A DNA stretch of 64,000 nt from Haloarcula sp. CBA1129 (lineage in GTDB: Archaea; Halobacteriota; Halobacteria; Halobacteriales; Haloarculaceae): contig NZ_RKSM01000001.1 in NCBI RefSeq assembly GCF_008729015.1, positions 1 through 64,000 on the forward strand, read 5' to 3'. Position 1 is the stretch's first letter. Every line of letters starts with the position of its first letter. Both the position numbers and the translations under genes were made by a program. Below, in pieces: positions 8,546 to 17,585 of this stretch. The notes below the pieces were generated by a model. It was not told the DNA's origin and did not search any database. It saw nothing but the letters and a program-made list of their open reading frames with translations.

Positions 8546-9685
8546 ATGGCGTTTAGCTTGACGGCCGAGCAGACGGCAGTCCGAGAAGCGGTGCGCGAAT
8601 TCGGCGAGAACGAGATCGAACCCCTCGGAAAAGAGTGTGACAGGGAGAAACGCTACCCAGCGGAACTGATGGAACAGGCGGCGCAATACGATCTTATCGC
8701 GCCGGAAGTCCCCGAGAAATATGGTGGCGCGGGGATGGACAGCCTCACCGGCGTTGTCGTCACTGAGGAACTCTGGCGTGCCGATCCGGGTATCGGGAGC
8801 GCCATCGGCTCCCGTGGCTTCGGGTCGAGTATGCTCCAGAAGTACGGCGACGAGTGGATGAAAGAGAAGTGGCTGCCGCGCATTACGAGCGGCGAGTCGG
8901 CGTGTGCCAGCGCCATCAGCGAACCCGCCCACGGCTCGAACGTGGCCGGTATCGAGACCCACGCCGAACGTGACAGCGATGGCTGGGTCCTTAACGGCAA
9001 CAAGATGTGGATCACGAACGGGACCGTCGCCGATGTCATGGTGGTGATGGCCAAGACCGACCCCGACGCCGGCCACGAGGGCATCAGCGCCTTCCTCGTG
9101 CCGACGGACACCGACGGCCTGCAGGCCGAGAAAATCGACAACAAACTCGGCATCCGCGCGTCGGATCTGGCCGAAATCATCATCGACGACGTGCGCGTGC
9201 CCGAGGAGAACATCATCGGCGAGGAAGGTGCTGGCTTCTACCAGCTGATGGACTTCTTCGCCAGCGGGCGGGCGAACGTGGCCGCACAGGCCGTCGGTAC
9301 CGCACAGGCCGCCGTCGACGACTCGATCCAGTACGCGAACGAGCGCGAGCAGTTCGGCCAGCCCATCAGCGAGTTTCAGGCCATCGAACACAAGATAGCC
9401 GAGATGGCGACCAATGTCGAAGCCGCGCGGTCGCTCACCTACCGCGCCGCGAGCGCCATCGACGAGGACAATCTTGACGTGGCGACAAAGTGGGCCAGCA
9501 TGGCGAAGCTGTTCGCCAGCGAGCACGCCGTCGACGTGGCCGACGAGGCGATTCAGGTCCACGGCGGCGCGGGCTACGTCACCGACCACAACGTCGAGCG
9601 ATACTACCGCGACGCCCGCATCACCAAGATCTACGAGGGGACCAGCGAGATACAGAAGAACATCATCGCCGACCGCGTGCTGTGA
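8546..9685 (+). CDS. Acyl-CoA dehydrogenase (short-chain type)
   Basis: FAD enzyme that oxidises acyl-CoA to trans-2-enoyl-CoA and passes electrons to ETF. 379 residues with the complete fold. The substrate/FAD motif is ASAISEPAHGSN, REQFGQPI lies in the C-terminal helical domain, and the catalytic base is E364 in YEGTSEIQ near the C-terminus. That base position is shared with butyryl-/short-chain acyl-CoA dehydrogenases. The start at 8546 is set by the TATA box 29 bases upstream. It is convergent with a MaoC-family gene that could hydrate its product. Confidence 0.92.
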   Translation: MAFSLTAEQTAVREAVREFGENEIEPLGKECDREKRYPAELMEQAAQYDLIAPEVPEKYGGAGMDSLTGVVVTEELWRADPGIGSAIGSRGFGSSMLQKYGDEWMKEKWLPRITSGESACASAISEPAHGSNVAGIETHAERDSDGWVLNGNKMWITNGTVADVMVVMAKTDPDAGHEGISAFLVPTDTDGLQAEKIDNKLGIRASDLAEIIIDDVRVPEENIIGEEGAGFYQLMDFFASGRANVAAQAVGTAQAAVDDSIQYANEREQFGQPISEFQAIEHKIAEMATNVEAARSLTYRAASAIDEDNLDVATKWASMAKLFASEHAVDVADEAIQVHGGAGYVTDHNVERYYRDARITKIYEGTSEIQKNIIADRVL

Positions 9686-9733
9686 GGCCGCGGCGGACGG
9701 ACTACCGATATCGCCACTGTCTCGATAGCCGGC

Positions 9734-10177
9734 CTACTGCCGGAGTGTCAGGAACTCAGCGGAAAAGACGGTTTCGTCGGCCTGATTCAGAGCGGTGACC
9801 TCGGTCCGGACGACGCCCGTCGCAACCGGGTGGTCTCGACGCTCTTTGTCGACAATCTCGGCCTCGACGTGCACTGTCTCTCCCAGAAACACCGGCTTGA
9901 CGAACCGGAGGCGGTCGAGCCCGTAGAACGCGACCATGTGCCGCTTTTCGGCCTCGTCGCGGGCCTGCCATAGTAGTCCGGTGACGACCGAGAACACCAG
10001 CGCACCGTGTGCGATGCGCTCGCCGTACCCCGAGTCGGCCATCCGCTCGGCGTTCGTGTGGAGGTGATTGAAGTCCCCGCTAACACCGGCGAAGTTGACC
10101 ACATCGGCCTCGGTGATGGTCCGCCCCGGCGTCGTGAAGCCGTCGCCAACGTCGACTGTGTCGAACTCGCCAGCCAT
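9734..10177 (-). CDS. MaoC-family (R)-specific enoyl-CoA hydratase
   Basis: 147-residue single hot-dog-fold protein. The hydratase-2 motif is visible as SGDFNHLH, with D35 and H40 in the catalytic Asp-x4-His arrangement; FVKPVFLGETV matches the core strand. It hydrates trans-2-enoyl-CoA to (R)-3-hydroxyacyl-CoA. In haloarchaea such proteins can feed PHA synthesis or act in catabolic modules. It lies convergent to an acyl-CoA dehydrogenase, whose product it could use. Confidence 0.85.
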   Translation of the reverse strand: MAGEFDTVDVGDGFTTPGRTITEADVVNFAGVSGDFNHLHTNAERMADSGYGERIAHGALVFSVVTGLLWQARDEAEKRHMVAFYGLDRLRFVKPVFLGETVHVEAEIVDKERRDHPVATGVVRTEVTALNQADETVFSAEFLTLRQ

Positions 10178-10472
10178 CCTACCGTCCCTCGCAGACGGTC
10201 GTAGAACGCCGCGTTGGTTGTTGGGCGAGTCGCCACTGCTGCGTTCGGACCTGTCGGTCCCGGGACCCCGGTTTGCTACTGTAGCTGGACATATACATAG
10301 CCACTGTGTCTCGCACCGCTGTTAATGCTATCGGGCCCGCCTCGCTCACGACGCCGCCACGGAGGGACGTAGCGTCTACAGCCTGCTCTGACTGTTCAAC
10401 TATATTCAACGGAACCCGGCAGAGAGCACTCAGGACGTAGCTTTATTGGGGATGCCCCAGATGTCGGAAGCG

Positions 10473-11261
10473 ATGTCAAAGCCACACATGGAGCGGTTCG
10501 ATCTGGAGGGGCAGCGGGCGATTATCACGGGCGCATCGAGCGGCATCGGCCGGGCAATCGCGGAGGAGTTCGCGGCCGACGGAGCCGACGTAGTTGTCTG
10601 CTCGCGCGAACAGGACAACGTCGGCCCCGTTGCCGACGAGATCAACGACAGCGACCGGCCCGGCGAGGCGGTCGCCATCGAATGCGACGTAACAGACCGT
10701 GAGGCCGTCGAGGCGCTGGTAGAGGCGACCGTCGACGAGTTCGGTGGGTTGGACGTGCTCGTGAACAACGCCGGCGCGAGCTTCATGTCCGGCTTCGACG
10801 ACATCAGCGAGAACGGCTGGAAGACCATCGTCGACATCAACCTCCACGGGACCTACCACTGCACGCAGGCGGCCGGTGACGCGCTGGCCGATGGCGACGG
10901 CGGGACAGTCATCAATCTCTCCAGCGTCGCCGGCGAACAGGGCGCGCCGTATATGAGCCACTACGGGGCCGCGAAAGCCGGGGTCAGCAATCTCACATCG
11001 ACGCTGTCGGCGGAATGGGCTGACCGCGACATCCGAATCAACTGCATCGCGCCGGGCTTTGTCGCCACGCCGGGCGTCGAGTCACAGATGGGCGTCAGTG
11101 CCGACAACATCGACCGCGAGGCCGTCGAGCGTCGCATCGGCCTCTCAGAGGAAATCGCCGACATCGCGCTGTTCCTTGCAAGCCCGGCGTCGTCGTACAT
11201 CGTCGGTCAGACCATCACCGCCGCCGGCGTCCCACGGCTCGAAGAGACGCCCGACATCTGA
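10473..11261 (+). CDS. Short-chain dehydrogenase/reductase (3-oxoacyl reductase-like)
   Basis: NAD(P)-dependent SDR of 262 residues. The cofactor motif is TGASSGIG (19-26), NNAG at 98-101 follows, and the catalytic residues are N123, a Ser in NLSS (about 150) and Y164/K168 in YGAAK. Several in-frame starts exist (10452, 10461, 10473, and TTG at 10446). I prefer the ATG at 10473 because a TTTATT box around 10442-10447 lies about 28 bases upstream. Its position beside ACAD10-like modules makes it a candidate ketone/hydroxyacyl-CoA oxidoreductase, comparable in place to LvaD of levulinate catabolism; that is inference. Confidence 0.88.
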   Translation: MSKPHMERFDLEGQRAIITGASSGIGRAIAEEFAADGADVVVCSREQDNVGPVADEINDSDRPGEAVAIECDVTDREAVEALVEATVDEFGGLDVLVNNAGASFMSGFDDISENGWKTIVDINLHGTYHCTQAAGDALADGDGGTVINLSSVAGEQGAPYMSHYGAAKAGVSNLTSTLSAEWADRDIRINCIAPGFVATPGVESQMGVSADNIDREAVERRIGLSEEIADIALFLASPASSYIVGQTITAAGVPRLEETPDI

Positions 11262-11297
11262 GCGCCGGGACCAGTACCAACGGCTGGGACCGCGGTG

Positions 11298-11999
11298 TCA
11301 CTCCCCGTCTGAGAGGGCGAGCCAATCCGGCAACTCCCGGAGGTCATCAAGCGCGATGTCCACGGCGGGTCCGTCCTCGGCTCCGTAGGCGACCGTCCAC
11401 AGCCCGGCCTGTGTCCCACCGTCCATGTCGTGCTCGTAGCGGTCACCGATCATCACGGCCCGCTCCGGTGTGACCCCGGCCTTTTCGAGCGCCGTTTCGA
11501 ACATCGCGGGGTCCGGCTTGGTACGACCGACGGTCTCCGAGGCGGTGTACGAATCCATCGCGTCCCAGACGCCGAAGGTCCGCAACAGTTGCTCGCCTTC
11601 GCCGTCGTCCACGTCGCTGATGACGCCCTGATGGAGCGGTGCAGCAGCCAGCACCTCGATAGCCGCGATAGCGTCGGGGTTGGGTTCGACCTGTTCGTTG
11701 CGGATTCTCTGGAACAGTGACTCCCACTCGGTTTCCTCGGGGTCGACTGTCAGAATCTCGTCGACTGCCAGCTGGTAGCCCTCGCGGGCCGGCCGGAACT
11801 CGGTGCCATCGCGCTCGCCGAAGTACGCTCCGAGGACCGTCCGCCATCGTTCGAGGGCCGCGTCGGAACCAATAGCCGCCGGGTACTCCGAACACAGGCG
11901 TTCGACAAACTCGCGGTGGGCCGCCCGGACGGACTCCATCCGAAGGATGACGCCCCCGATGTCCCAGAAGACGGCCTCGACGTCTGGACTCTCGCTCAC
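11298..11999 (-). CDS. HAD-superfamily hydrolase (ACAD10 N-terminal-like)
   Basis: 233-residue HAD phosphatase/dehalogenase-type protein. The nucleophile D13 lies in FWDIGGVIL; the second Asp of motif I is Gly, as in the DxGGV subgroup of alpha-D-glucose-1-phosphatase- and ACAD10-like HADs. The conserved Lys is in GRTKPDP and motif IV is GDRYEHDMDG. It lies back-to-back with the ACAD10/11-type dehydrogenase (174 bases apart) and near the APH-type kinase. In animal ACAD10 a HAD domain of this type is fused to those two. Its substrate is not established and could be a phosphorylated hydroxy acid. Confidence 0.85.
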   Translation of the reverse strand: MSESPDVEAVFWDIGGVILRMESVRAAHREFVERLCSEYPAAIGSDAALERWRTVLGAYFGERDGTEFRPAREGYQLAVDEILTVDPEETEWESLFQRIRNEQVEPNPDAIAAIEVLAAAPLHQGVISDVDDGEGEQLLRTFGVWDAMDSYTASETVGRTKPDPAMFETALEKAGVTPERAVMIGDRYEHDMDGGTQAGLWTVAYGAEDGPAVDIALDDLRELPDWLALSDGE

Positions 12000-12172
12000 G
12001 GCAGCGGCTTGAACTGGGCTGGGTATGAAACTACCGCCGACGCTCGACGTCGTACCGTGAGTGTGTCGCGATGGGCGTGTCCCGGAGCACAGCTATGAGA
12101 AATAAACGACCGACCACGCGTTCGCTGTGCTCCAACACTTATGATGTCGACGTACGAGAACAAGAGTGTTAC

Positions 12173-13390
12173 ATGATATCGTTCACCGATTCCGAGGCCG
12201 CGACTACGCTTGCCGAGCGCGCCAGAGCGCTGATGGACGAAGTCGTCATTCCGCGGGAGCGGGAGCTCGCGGGCGGGACGGCCATTTCGGACGCAACAGT
12301 TCGCGACCTCCGCGCTGCTGCACGGGAGTACGACGTGTACGCCCCGCAAATTCCCGAAGAACACGGCGGTATGGGCTATGACTTCCGGGACGTGCTGCCG
12401 ACGTTCGAGGAAGCGGGTCGAAGCCTTCTCGGCCCGATTGCGATGCGGGTCGACGCGCCCGACGAGGGCAATATGCACCTGCTGGAAATGCAAGGCACGG
12501 ACCTCCAGAAATCGGAGTATCTGGAGCCGCTCGTCGCGGGCGAGATACAGTCGGGCTTCGCGATGACGGAGCCGATGCAGGGTGCGGGTTCGGACCCGAA
12601 GATGATACGCACAACCGCAGCGAAAGACGGCGACGAGTGGGTCATCGACGGCCACAAGTGGTGGACTACCGGCGGCGTCGATGCCGACATTCTGCTCGTC
12701 TTCGCCCGGACAGATCAGGACGTGCATCCGTATCAGGGGTGCTCGGTGTTCATCGTCCCGGCCGACGCCGACGGCGTGGACATCGTTCGGAACATCCCGC
12801 ACATGGGGAGTCAGGGCGACCCGAAGGGTCACGCCGAAATCGAGTTCAACGACGTTCGCGTCCCCGAGGAGCACCTGCTGGGCGAGGAAGGCAACGGGTT
12901 CCAGCACGTCCAGCAACGGCTCGGCCCGGCGCGGCTCACCCACTGTATGCGTTTCTCGGGAATGGCCGAGCGGGCGCTGTCCATCGCCAAGGCCTACACC
13001 GCCGAGCGGCAGGCCTTCGGCGACAGCGTGGCCGACAAACAGCACGTCCGGTTCGAGATCGCCGAGCAAGAGACACAGATTCAGGCCGCGCGGGCGCTGG
13101 TCCGAGCCGCCGCAGACGCCATCTCCGCTGGTCAGGAAGCCCGCGTCGAGGTGTCGATGAGCAAAGTGTTCGCTGCCCGAGCGACGCAGGACGCCATCGA
13201 CACCGCGGTCCAGTTCTGTGGCGGCAACGGTATCGGGCGGGACCTTCCGCTGGCGGACTTCTATGAACTGGTCAGGACCTTCCGCATTGTCGACGGGGCT
13301 GATGAGGTCCACCTGCGGACCATCGCCCGCGAGGCGTTCGAGGACGTGGACAGCGACGAGCTGGAACCGGTCCGCCGCTACCGGGAGTAG
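12173..13390 (+). CDS. Acyl-CoA dehydrogenase, ACAD10/11 clade
   Basis: 405-residue acyl-CoA dehydrogenase fold: FAMTEPMQGAGSDPK, KWWTTGG, FGDSVADKQ and FCGGNGIGRDLPL. The C-terminal motif reads IVDGADEVH, with Asp near 377 and not the YEGT glutamate of ordinary enzymes; this is the signature of the ACAD10/11 clade. In animals those enzymes act on phosphorylated 4-hydroxyacyl-CoAs, eliminating phosphate and giving products that end as 3-hydroxyacyl-CoA. The start at 12173 has a TTATGATG-like box 30 bases upstream. The kinase and HAD partners expected for this reaction are nearby. Confidence 0.85.
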   Translation: MISFTDSEAATTLAERARALMDEVVIPRERELAGGTAISDATVRDLRAAAREYDVYAPQIPEEHGGMGYDFRDVLPTFEEAGRSLLGPIAMRVDAPDEGNMHLLEMQGTDLQKSEYLEPLVAGEIQSGFAMTEPMQGAGSDPKMIRTTAAKDGDEWVIDGHKWWTTGGVDADILLVFARTDQDVHPYQGCSVFIVPADADGVDIVRNIPHMGSQGDPKGHAEIEFNDVRVPEEHLLGEEGNGFQHVQQRLGPARLTHCMRFSGMAERALSIAKAYTAERQAFGDSVADKQHVRFEIAEQETQIQAARALVRAAADAISAGQEARVEVSMSKVFAARATQDAIDTAVQFCGGNGIGRDLPLADFYELVRTFRIVDGADEVHLRTIAREAFEDVDSDELEPVRRYRE

Positions 13391-13418
13391 GGAGCCGAGC
13401 CACTATCGGAACCGGTCG

Positions 13419-15383
13419 CTACTTCCCTTCGAACTCCGGTTCGCGGTCGGCCGCAAACGCCGCTGTTCCTTCCGTGACATCGTCGGTCGTTAGCAGGAGC
13501 GCAAAGGCCTGACTCTCCATTTCGAGGCCGGCGTCGAGGCTCTGGTCGGCTCCCTCGTTCATCACGCGCTTGGCTTTCCGAAGGGCAATCGGCGGCCCCG
13601 AGACGAGGTCGTCGATGAACTCCTCGACAGTAGCGTCGAACTCCTCGGCCTCGACGGCGCGGTTGATGAGTCCCCAGTCGGCCGCCCGCTCGGCGGAGAT
13701 ATGCTCGCCGCGGAAGACGAGTTCCTTCGCCCGCGCGTCAGTCAGCATTCGGATGGTGCGCTGTGTCCCGCCACCGCCGGGCAGCAGGCCGAGTGTGATT
13801 TCGGGGAAGCCGAACTCCGAATCGGTCGTCGCCAGCCGAAGGTCACAGGCAAGGGCGAGTTCCAGCCCCGCGCCGAGACAGTAGCCGTCGATGCGCGCCA
13901 GCGTCGGCCGGGGATACTCTGCGACGGCGGTGAACACCGCTGTCGGCTCCGAGGTCTGGGCGGGGTCGCGGTCCGCGAAGCCGGAGATGTCGGCCCCGGC
14001 GGAGAAAGCGCGGTCCCCGGCACCCGCGAACACAACGGCCCGGACCGCGTCGTCGTCGACCGACTCAAGCAGAGCCACGACCTCGTCTGCGAGCGTGTCG
14101 CTGATGGCGTTCATCCGCGACGGGCGGTCGAGCTCCACCTCCAGCAGGCCATCGTCGTCCAGCGCCCAGTTGATGGTGTGATAGTCGCTAGGGTCGTCAC
14201 CGGTGTCGTACTCGTGGAAGCCCCGGCCCGCATCTTTCCCGGTGTGGCCCGCCTCGACCAGTTCGACGAGGTAGTCGGCCGGCTCGTAGCGGTCGTCGCC
14301 GTACTCCTCGTGGAGCGCTCGAAGCGTGTTCAGGATTGTATCGAGGCCGATATCGTCGGCTCGGCGGCAGGTCCCTTCGGGGAATCCGGCCCCGAGTCGC
14401 ATCCCCGTGTCGATGGCGTCCGGCGTCGCCACGTCGTCGCCGACGAGCGTTGCGGCCTCGTTTGCCATCACCGCTTCGACGCGGCGGTGGTCGAACCCTT
14501 CGGCGTCCTCGGGGACGTAGTCCGGGCCGTCGCCGTCCTCGTAGTCGTAGTACCCCGCACCGGTCTTACGGCCGAGGGTCTCGTTTTCGACCTTCTCCGC
14601 CATGATGGGTGGAATCGGCGTCCCGGCCTCCTTGCGGACGTGGTAGCCGATGTCGATGCCGGTCAGGTCGCCGAGTTCGAACGGCCCCATCGGGTACCCC
14701 CGCTCGTGGACCATCGCGGCGTCGGCTTGGCGGATGGTCGCCTCGCCCGCCGAGACCATCCAAGCCGGCTCGCTCATGAACGGCCCGAGAACGGAGTTGA
14801 CGACGAACCCGCGCACGTCCTTGCGGACGTAAATCGGCGTCTTCCCGATGGACTCGACGAACTCGTAGCCCTGCTCGGCCGTCTCGTCGGTCGTCTGCTC
14901 GCCGTAGATGACCTCGACGAGGTCCATCTTCACGGGCGGATTGAAGAAGTGCAGGCCAAGCACCGAGTCCGGCCGCTCCGTCGCTGTGGCGATTTCTGTG
15001 ATCGACAGCGAGGAGCTGTTGGTCGCCAGCAGCGCATCCTCGGGTGCGGCGGCGTCGACGGACTCGAAGATGTCCTGTTTCACCGAGAGCTGTTCCGGGC
15101 CGGCCTCGATGACCAGATCGGCGTCGCTAACTGCCGCCTCCAGATCGGTCGTTGTCGTGACCCGCGACGCCACATCGTCGGGGGCCTCGTCGAGTCGTCC
15201 CTTCTCGGCGAGCTTTTCGAGCGACCACTCGATTTCGTCGTAGCCGTTTTCGACGATGTCCTCATCGATGTCACGCAACACGACGTCGTAGCCGGCGATT
15301 GCCGTGACCTCGGCGATGCCGTGGCCCATCGTTCCCGCACCGAGCACTGCCACTGTCGCTATCTCGGTCTGCTCCGCTACCAT
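13419..15383 (-). CDS. Fused 3-hydroxyacyl-CoA dehydrogenase/enoyl-CoA hydratase
   Basis: 654 residues in the archaeal order: the dehydrogenase comes first and the hydratase last, the reverse of bacterial FadB. The NAD site GAGTMGHG is at residues 10-17, and a duplicated C-terminal helical dehydrogenase domain spans about 190-390. The crotonase domain starts near 400. It keeps both catalytic glutamates (GLELALACD and FPEITLGL), so the hydratase should be active. It converts enoyl-CoA to 3-ketoacyl-CoA in beta-oxidation. I start at 15383 (MVAEQTE); an upstream ATG at 15413 adds an uncharacteristic extension. The APH kinase gene precedes it in the same direction. Confidence 0.9.
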   Translation of the reverse strand: MVAEQTEIATVAVLGAGTMGHGIAEVTAIAGYDVVLRDIDEDIVENGYDEIEWSLEKLAEKGRLDEAPDDVASRVTTTTDLEAAVSDADLVIEAGPEQLSVKQDIFESVDAAAPEDALLATNSSSLSITEIATATERPDSVLGLHFFNPPVKMDLVEVIYGEQTTDETAEQGYEFVESIGKTPIYVRKDVRGFVVNSVLGPFMSEPAWMVSAGEATIRQADAAMVHERGYPMGPFELGDLTGIDIGYHVRKEAGTPIPPIMAEKVENETLGRKTGAGYYDYEDGDGPDYVPEDAEGFDHRRVEAVMANEAATLVGDDVATPDAIDTGMRLGAGFPEGTCRRADDIGLDTILNTLRALHEEYGDDRYEPADYLVELVEAGHTGKDAGRGFHEYDTGDDPSDYHTINWALDDDGLLEVELDRPSRMNAISDTLADEVVALLESVDDDAVRAVVFAGAGDRAFSAGADISGFADRDPAQTSEPTAVFTAVAEYPRPTLARIDGYCLGAGLELALACDLRLATTDSEFGFPEITLGLLPGGGGTQRTIRMLTDARAKELVFRGEHISAERAADWGLINRAVEAEEFDATVEEFIDDLVSGPPIALRKAKRVMNEGADQSLDAGLEMESQAFALLLTTDDVTEGTAAFAADREPEFEGK

Positions 15384-15506
15384 GGGCGTAGTGTCTATTG
15401 CAACACACATCAATCATCACCCTGGTACACGGTGTAAGTGGTGAGTCAAACGGCTGGAAAGCCGCCCACTCGTCCGGCAGCTACTCTCAATCGTCACTCT
15501 TCGTCT

Positions 15507-16577
15507 TCAGAGCGGCTCGTCGCCCTCGATAATCCGAATCGCGCGGTCAGCCAGCGCCGGGACGCGGTTCTCCATCAACGGATAGAACGGGTCGTCGGCG
15601 TTGCCCTCCAGATAGCGGCGGTAGAACATCTCGCCGAGGGCGGCGAGCTTGTACACGGCGAGCGTTCGATAGAACCGCTCGTGTTCGAACGTCAGGCCGG
15701 TCTGGGTTTCCCAGCGGTCGACCAGATCTCGACGGGTCGGATAGCCCGGTGCCTCGATGAACTCCGTCGCGAGGTCGGGAATCTCCGGCTCGGGGTCCTT
15801 GGCGTCGCGCCAGTACGAGAGCATCCAGCCGAGGTCGGCCCGTGGGTCGCCAAGCGTCGCCATCTCCCAGTCGAAGACGGCGGCGAGTTCCGGGTCGTCA
15901 CCGGGCCCGAACATCACGTTGTCGAGCTTGTAATCGCCATGGACCAGTGTCTCTGGGTGGTCGTCGGGGCACTCCTCCTGTAGCCACGAGCCGACCCGCT
16001 CCAGTTCCGGGATGGTTCGGGATTCGGCCGTCCGCTCGAATGCCCAAGCTAGCTGTTTCCCCCAGCGCGTGACCTGTCGCTTCGGATACCCCTTCGCACG
16101 GCCGAGGTCGGACAGGCCAACGGCTGTGGGAGCAACCTCGTGGATGGCCGCGAGGGTGTCCACCAGTTCCGTTCCGACTGCCTCCCGAGCGTCGTCGTTC
16201 GCGAAGCGCGCTGGCTCTGCGTCTCGAATAACGGTTCCATCCACGCGGGCCATGACGTAGAAATCGCTGCCGATGACATCGTGGTCATCACAGGCCAGCA
16301 CCGTCGGCGGGACTGGGACGGCTGTGTCCTGCAGGGCGTCGATGACGCGATACTCCCGCAACACGTCGTGGGCCGTCTCGGCGGTCTGGCCCGGCGGCGG
16401 CCGCCTGACGACCAGTTCTCGGTCGCCCCAAGTGACAAACAGCGTTTCGTTGGAATGGCCTTGTTCGTGGCGTTCGACCTCGAACGTCCCAGCCGAGCCA
16501 ATTTTCTCGGTAAGGAACTGTTCGAGCGCGCTTTCGTCGACCAACCGCTGGTAGTAGTCGGCACTCCGTTCAGTCAT
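15507..16577 (-). CDS. APH-type kinase, ACAD10/11 and LvaA-like
   Basis: 356-residue aminoglycoside-phosphotransferase-fold kinase. It has the ATP-binding pattern VVRRPPPG with REYRVIDALQDT, the catalytic loop HGDYKLDN (H213, D215, N220) and the metal-binding Asp D236 in FDWEMATLGDPRADL. These segments match the kinase domain of ACAD10/11 and of LvaA far better than antibiotic phosphotransferases. The family phosphorylates the 4-hydroxyl of 4-hydroxyacyl-CoA. It is followed downstream by the fused beta-oxidation gene and preceded by the enoyl-CoA isomerase-like gene, 43 bases away, so it is probably co-transcribed with the latter. Confidence 0.85.
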   Translation of the reverse strand: MTERSADYYQRLVDESALEQFLTEKIGSAGTFEVERHEQGHSNETLFVTWGDRELVVRRPPPGQTAETAHDVLREYRVIDALQDTAVPVPPTVLACDDHDVIGSDFYVMARVDGTVIRDAEPARFANDDAREAVGTELVDTLAAIHEVAPTAVGLSDLGRAKGYPKRQVTRWGKQLAWAFERTAESRTIPELERVGSWLQEECPDDHPETLVHGDYKLDNVMFGPGDDPELAAVFDWEMATLGDPRADLGWMLSYWRDAKDPEPEIPDLATEFIEAPGYPTRRDLVDRWETQTGLTFEHERFYRTLAVYKLAALGEMFYRRYLEGNADDPFYPLMENRVPALADRAIRIIEGDEPL

Positions 16578-16620
16578 GGTCGTCGTTTCGCCCCCATCTC
16601 ATGAAAAACTCCGGGTCGTG

Positions 16621-17415
16621 TCACCGTCCGACGAACTCCGGCCGGCGGTCGGTCAGAAACGCCTCGACGCCCTCCTCGTGGTCGGCCGTCTCGAAGACGA
16701 TGCCCTGCGCCGTCGCCTCGTCGCGCTGGGCGCGGTCGAAAGACTTCTCCAGCCCGTCCTGCAGCAGTCGTTTCGAGTGCCGGAGGGCGACGGTCGGGCC
16801 ATCGGCGATGCGGCTGACGGTCGCTTCGACTTCGGATTCGAACGCCTCGGCGTCGTAGACGTGATTGAACAGACCCAGCTCCGCGGCTCGCTCTGCGTCG
16901 AGAATCTCGCCGGTGAACACGAGCTCTTTCGCGACGTTCGTCCCGACGATTCGTGGGAGCAGATACGAGGTGCCGGCGTCGACGCCGAGGCCGACCTGCC
17001 GGAACACGAAGCCGATGCTGGCCGACTCGCTCGCCAGTTGGATGTCACAGGCGATAGCGAGGTTTGCGCCGGCCCCGACGGCCGACCCGTCGACCTTTGC
17101 GACGGTTGGGACCGGCAGCGCGACGACTCTGGCGATGGTGTCTCGGGTCCGGCGGGCTAGTTCCCTGACGGCGTCGTCGGTCGGGTCGTCGTTCGTGAGC
17201 CGCTCGCTCATCCCTTCGATGTCACCGCCGGCCGAGAACGACTCGCCGCTACCCTCGATGACGACACACCGAATATCGGACTCGGTTTCGATGGTGTCGA
17301 GATGGCGCTCCAGCCCGTCATAGACGGGTTGTGTGAGCGCGTTCCGCGTGTCTGGTTCGTTCAGCGTCAGCGTGGCGATGCCGTCGTCGATGGAGAGGAG
17401 TACAGACTCGCTCAC
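16621..17415 (-). CDS. Enoyl-CoA hydratase/isomerase family (PaaG-like site)
   Basis: 264-residue crotonase-fold protein with the oxyanion-hole motif FSAGGDI. The two glutamates of true hydratases are missing: GAGANLAIACD has Asn, and the second position is Phe in IGFVFRQVGL. GVDAGTSYLLPR instead has an Asp where PaaG-type Delta3-Delta2 enoyl-CoA/oxepin isomerases keep their acid. It is therefore more likely an isomerase than a hydratase. The start is GTG at 17415, overlapping by four bases (GTGA) the stop of a nine-codon upstream frame that sits right at the predicted transcription start. Confidence 0.85.
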   Translation of the reverse strand: MSESVLLSIDDGIATLTLNEPDTRNALTQPVYDGLERHLDTIETESDIRCVVIEGSGESFSAGGDIEGMSERLTNDDPTDDAVRELARRTRDTIARVVALPVPTVAKVDGSAVGAGANLAIACDIQLASESASIGFVFRQVGLGVDAGTSYLLPRIVGTNVAKELVFTGEILDAERAAELGLFNHVYDAEAFESEVEATVSRIADGPTVALRHSKRLLQDGLEKSFDRAQRDEATAQGIVFETADHEEGVEAFLTDRRPEFVGR

Positions 17416-17441
17416 CGGATATCACTCCGTCGTAGCTGCAT
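17412..17441 (-). CDS. Possible leaderless upstream peptide (9 codons)
   Basis: ATG at 17441 opens MQLRRSDIR and ends in TGA, which overlaps the GTG start of the isomerase-like gene (GTGA). A minus-strand TATA box (17466-17474) is centred 27-28 bases before this ATG, so the transcript should begin at it. It may couple translation of the GTG-started gene. No protein-level evidence. Confidence 0.35.
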   Translation of the reverse strand: MQLRRSDIR

Positions 17442-17465
17442 GGGGCCGCTTCACACGGTTCCGGT

Positions 17466-17474
17466 ATAAATTTA
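17466..17474 (-). promoter_or_regulatory. TATA box of the isomerase-kinase operon
   Basis: TAAATTTATA read on the minus strand. The predicted start is near 17442, at the ATG of the nine-codon frame, not at the GTG of the main gene. Confidence 0.6.
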
Positions 17475-17553
17475 CCGCTGGTTCACAGTTTCAGCGAACG
17501 TCGGCTACGTACTGAGCTTGCCAAGCCAGCGGCCACCGCAGCTACAGGGCTAG

Positions 17554-17562
17554 TTTTAACAT
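17554..17562 (+). promoter_or_regulatory. TATA box of the acyl-CoA synthetase gene
   Basis: TTTTAACAT centred 28 bases before the ATG at 17586, giving a leaderless transcript. It is divergent from the isomerase-kinase operon, with about 85 bases between the two boxes. Confidence 0.6.
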
Positions 17563-17585
17563 ATCGGTGTGTGTTGACACGGAGT

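Noticed and set aside
10250..10275. Palindrome GGTCCCGGGACC in the gap before the SDR gene
   Set aside because: A short GC-only palindrome is expected by chance in this GC-rich DNA and does not sit at a predicted promoter.
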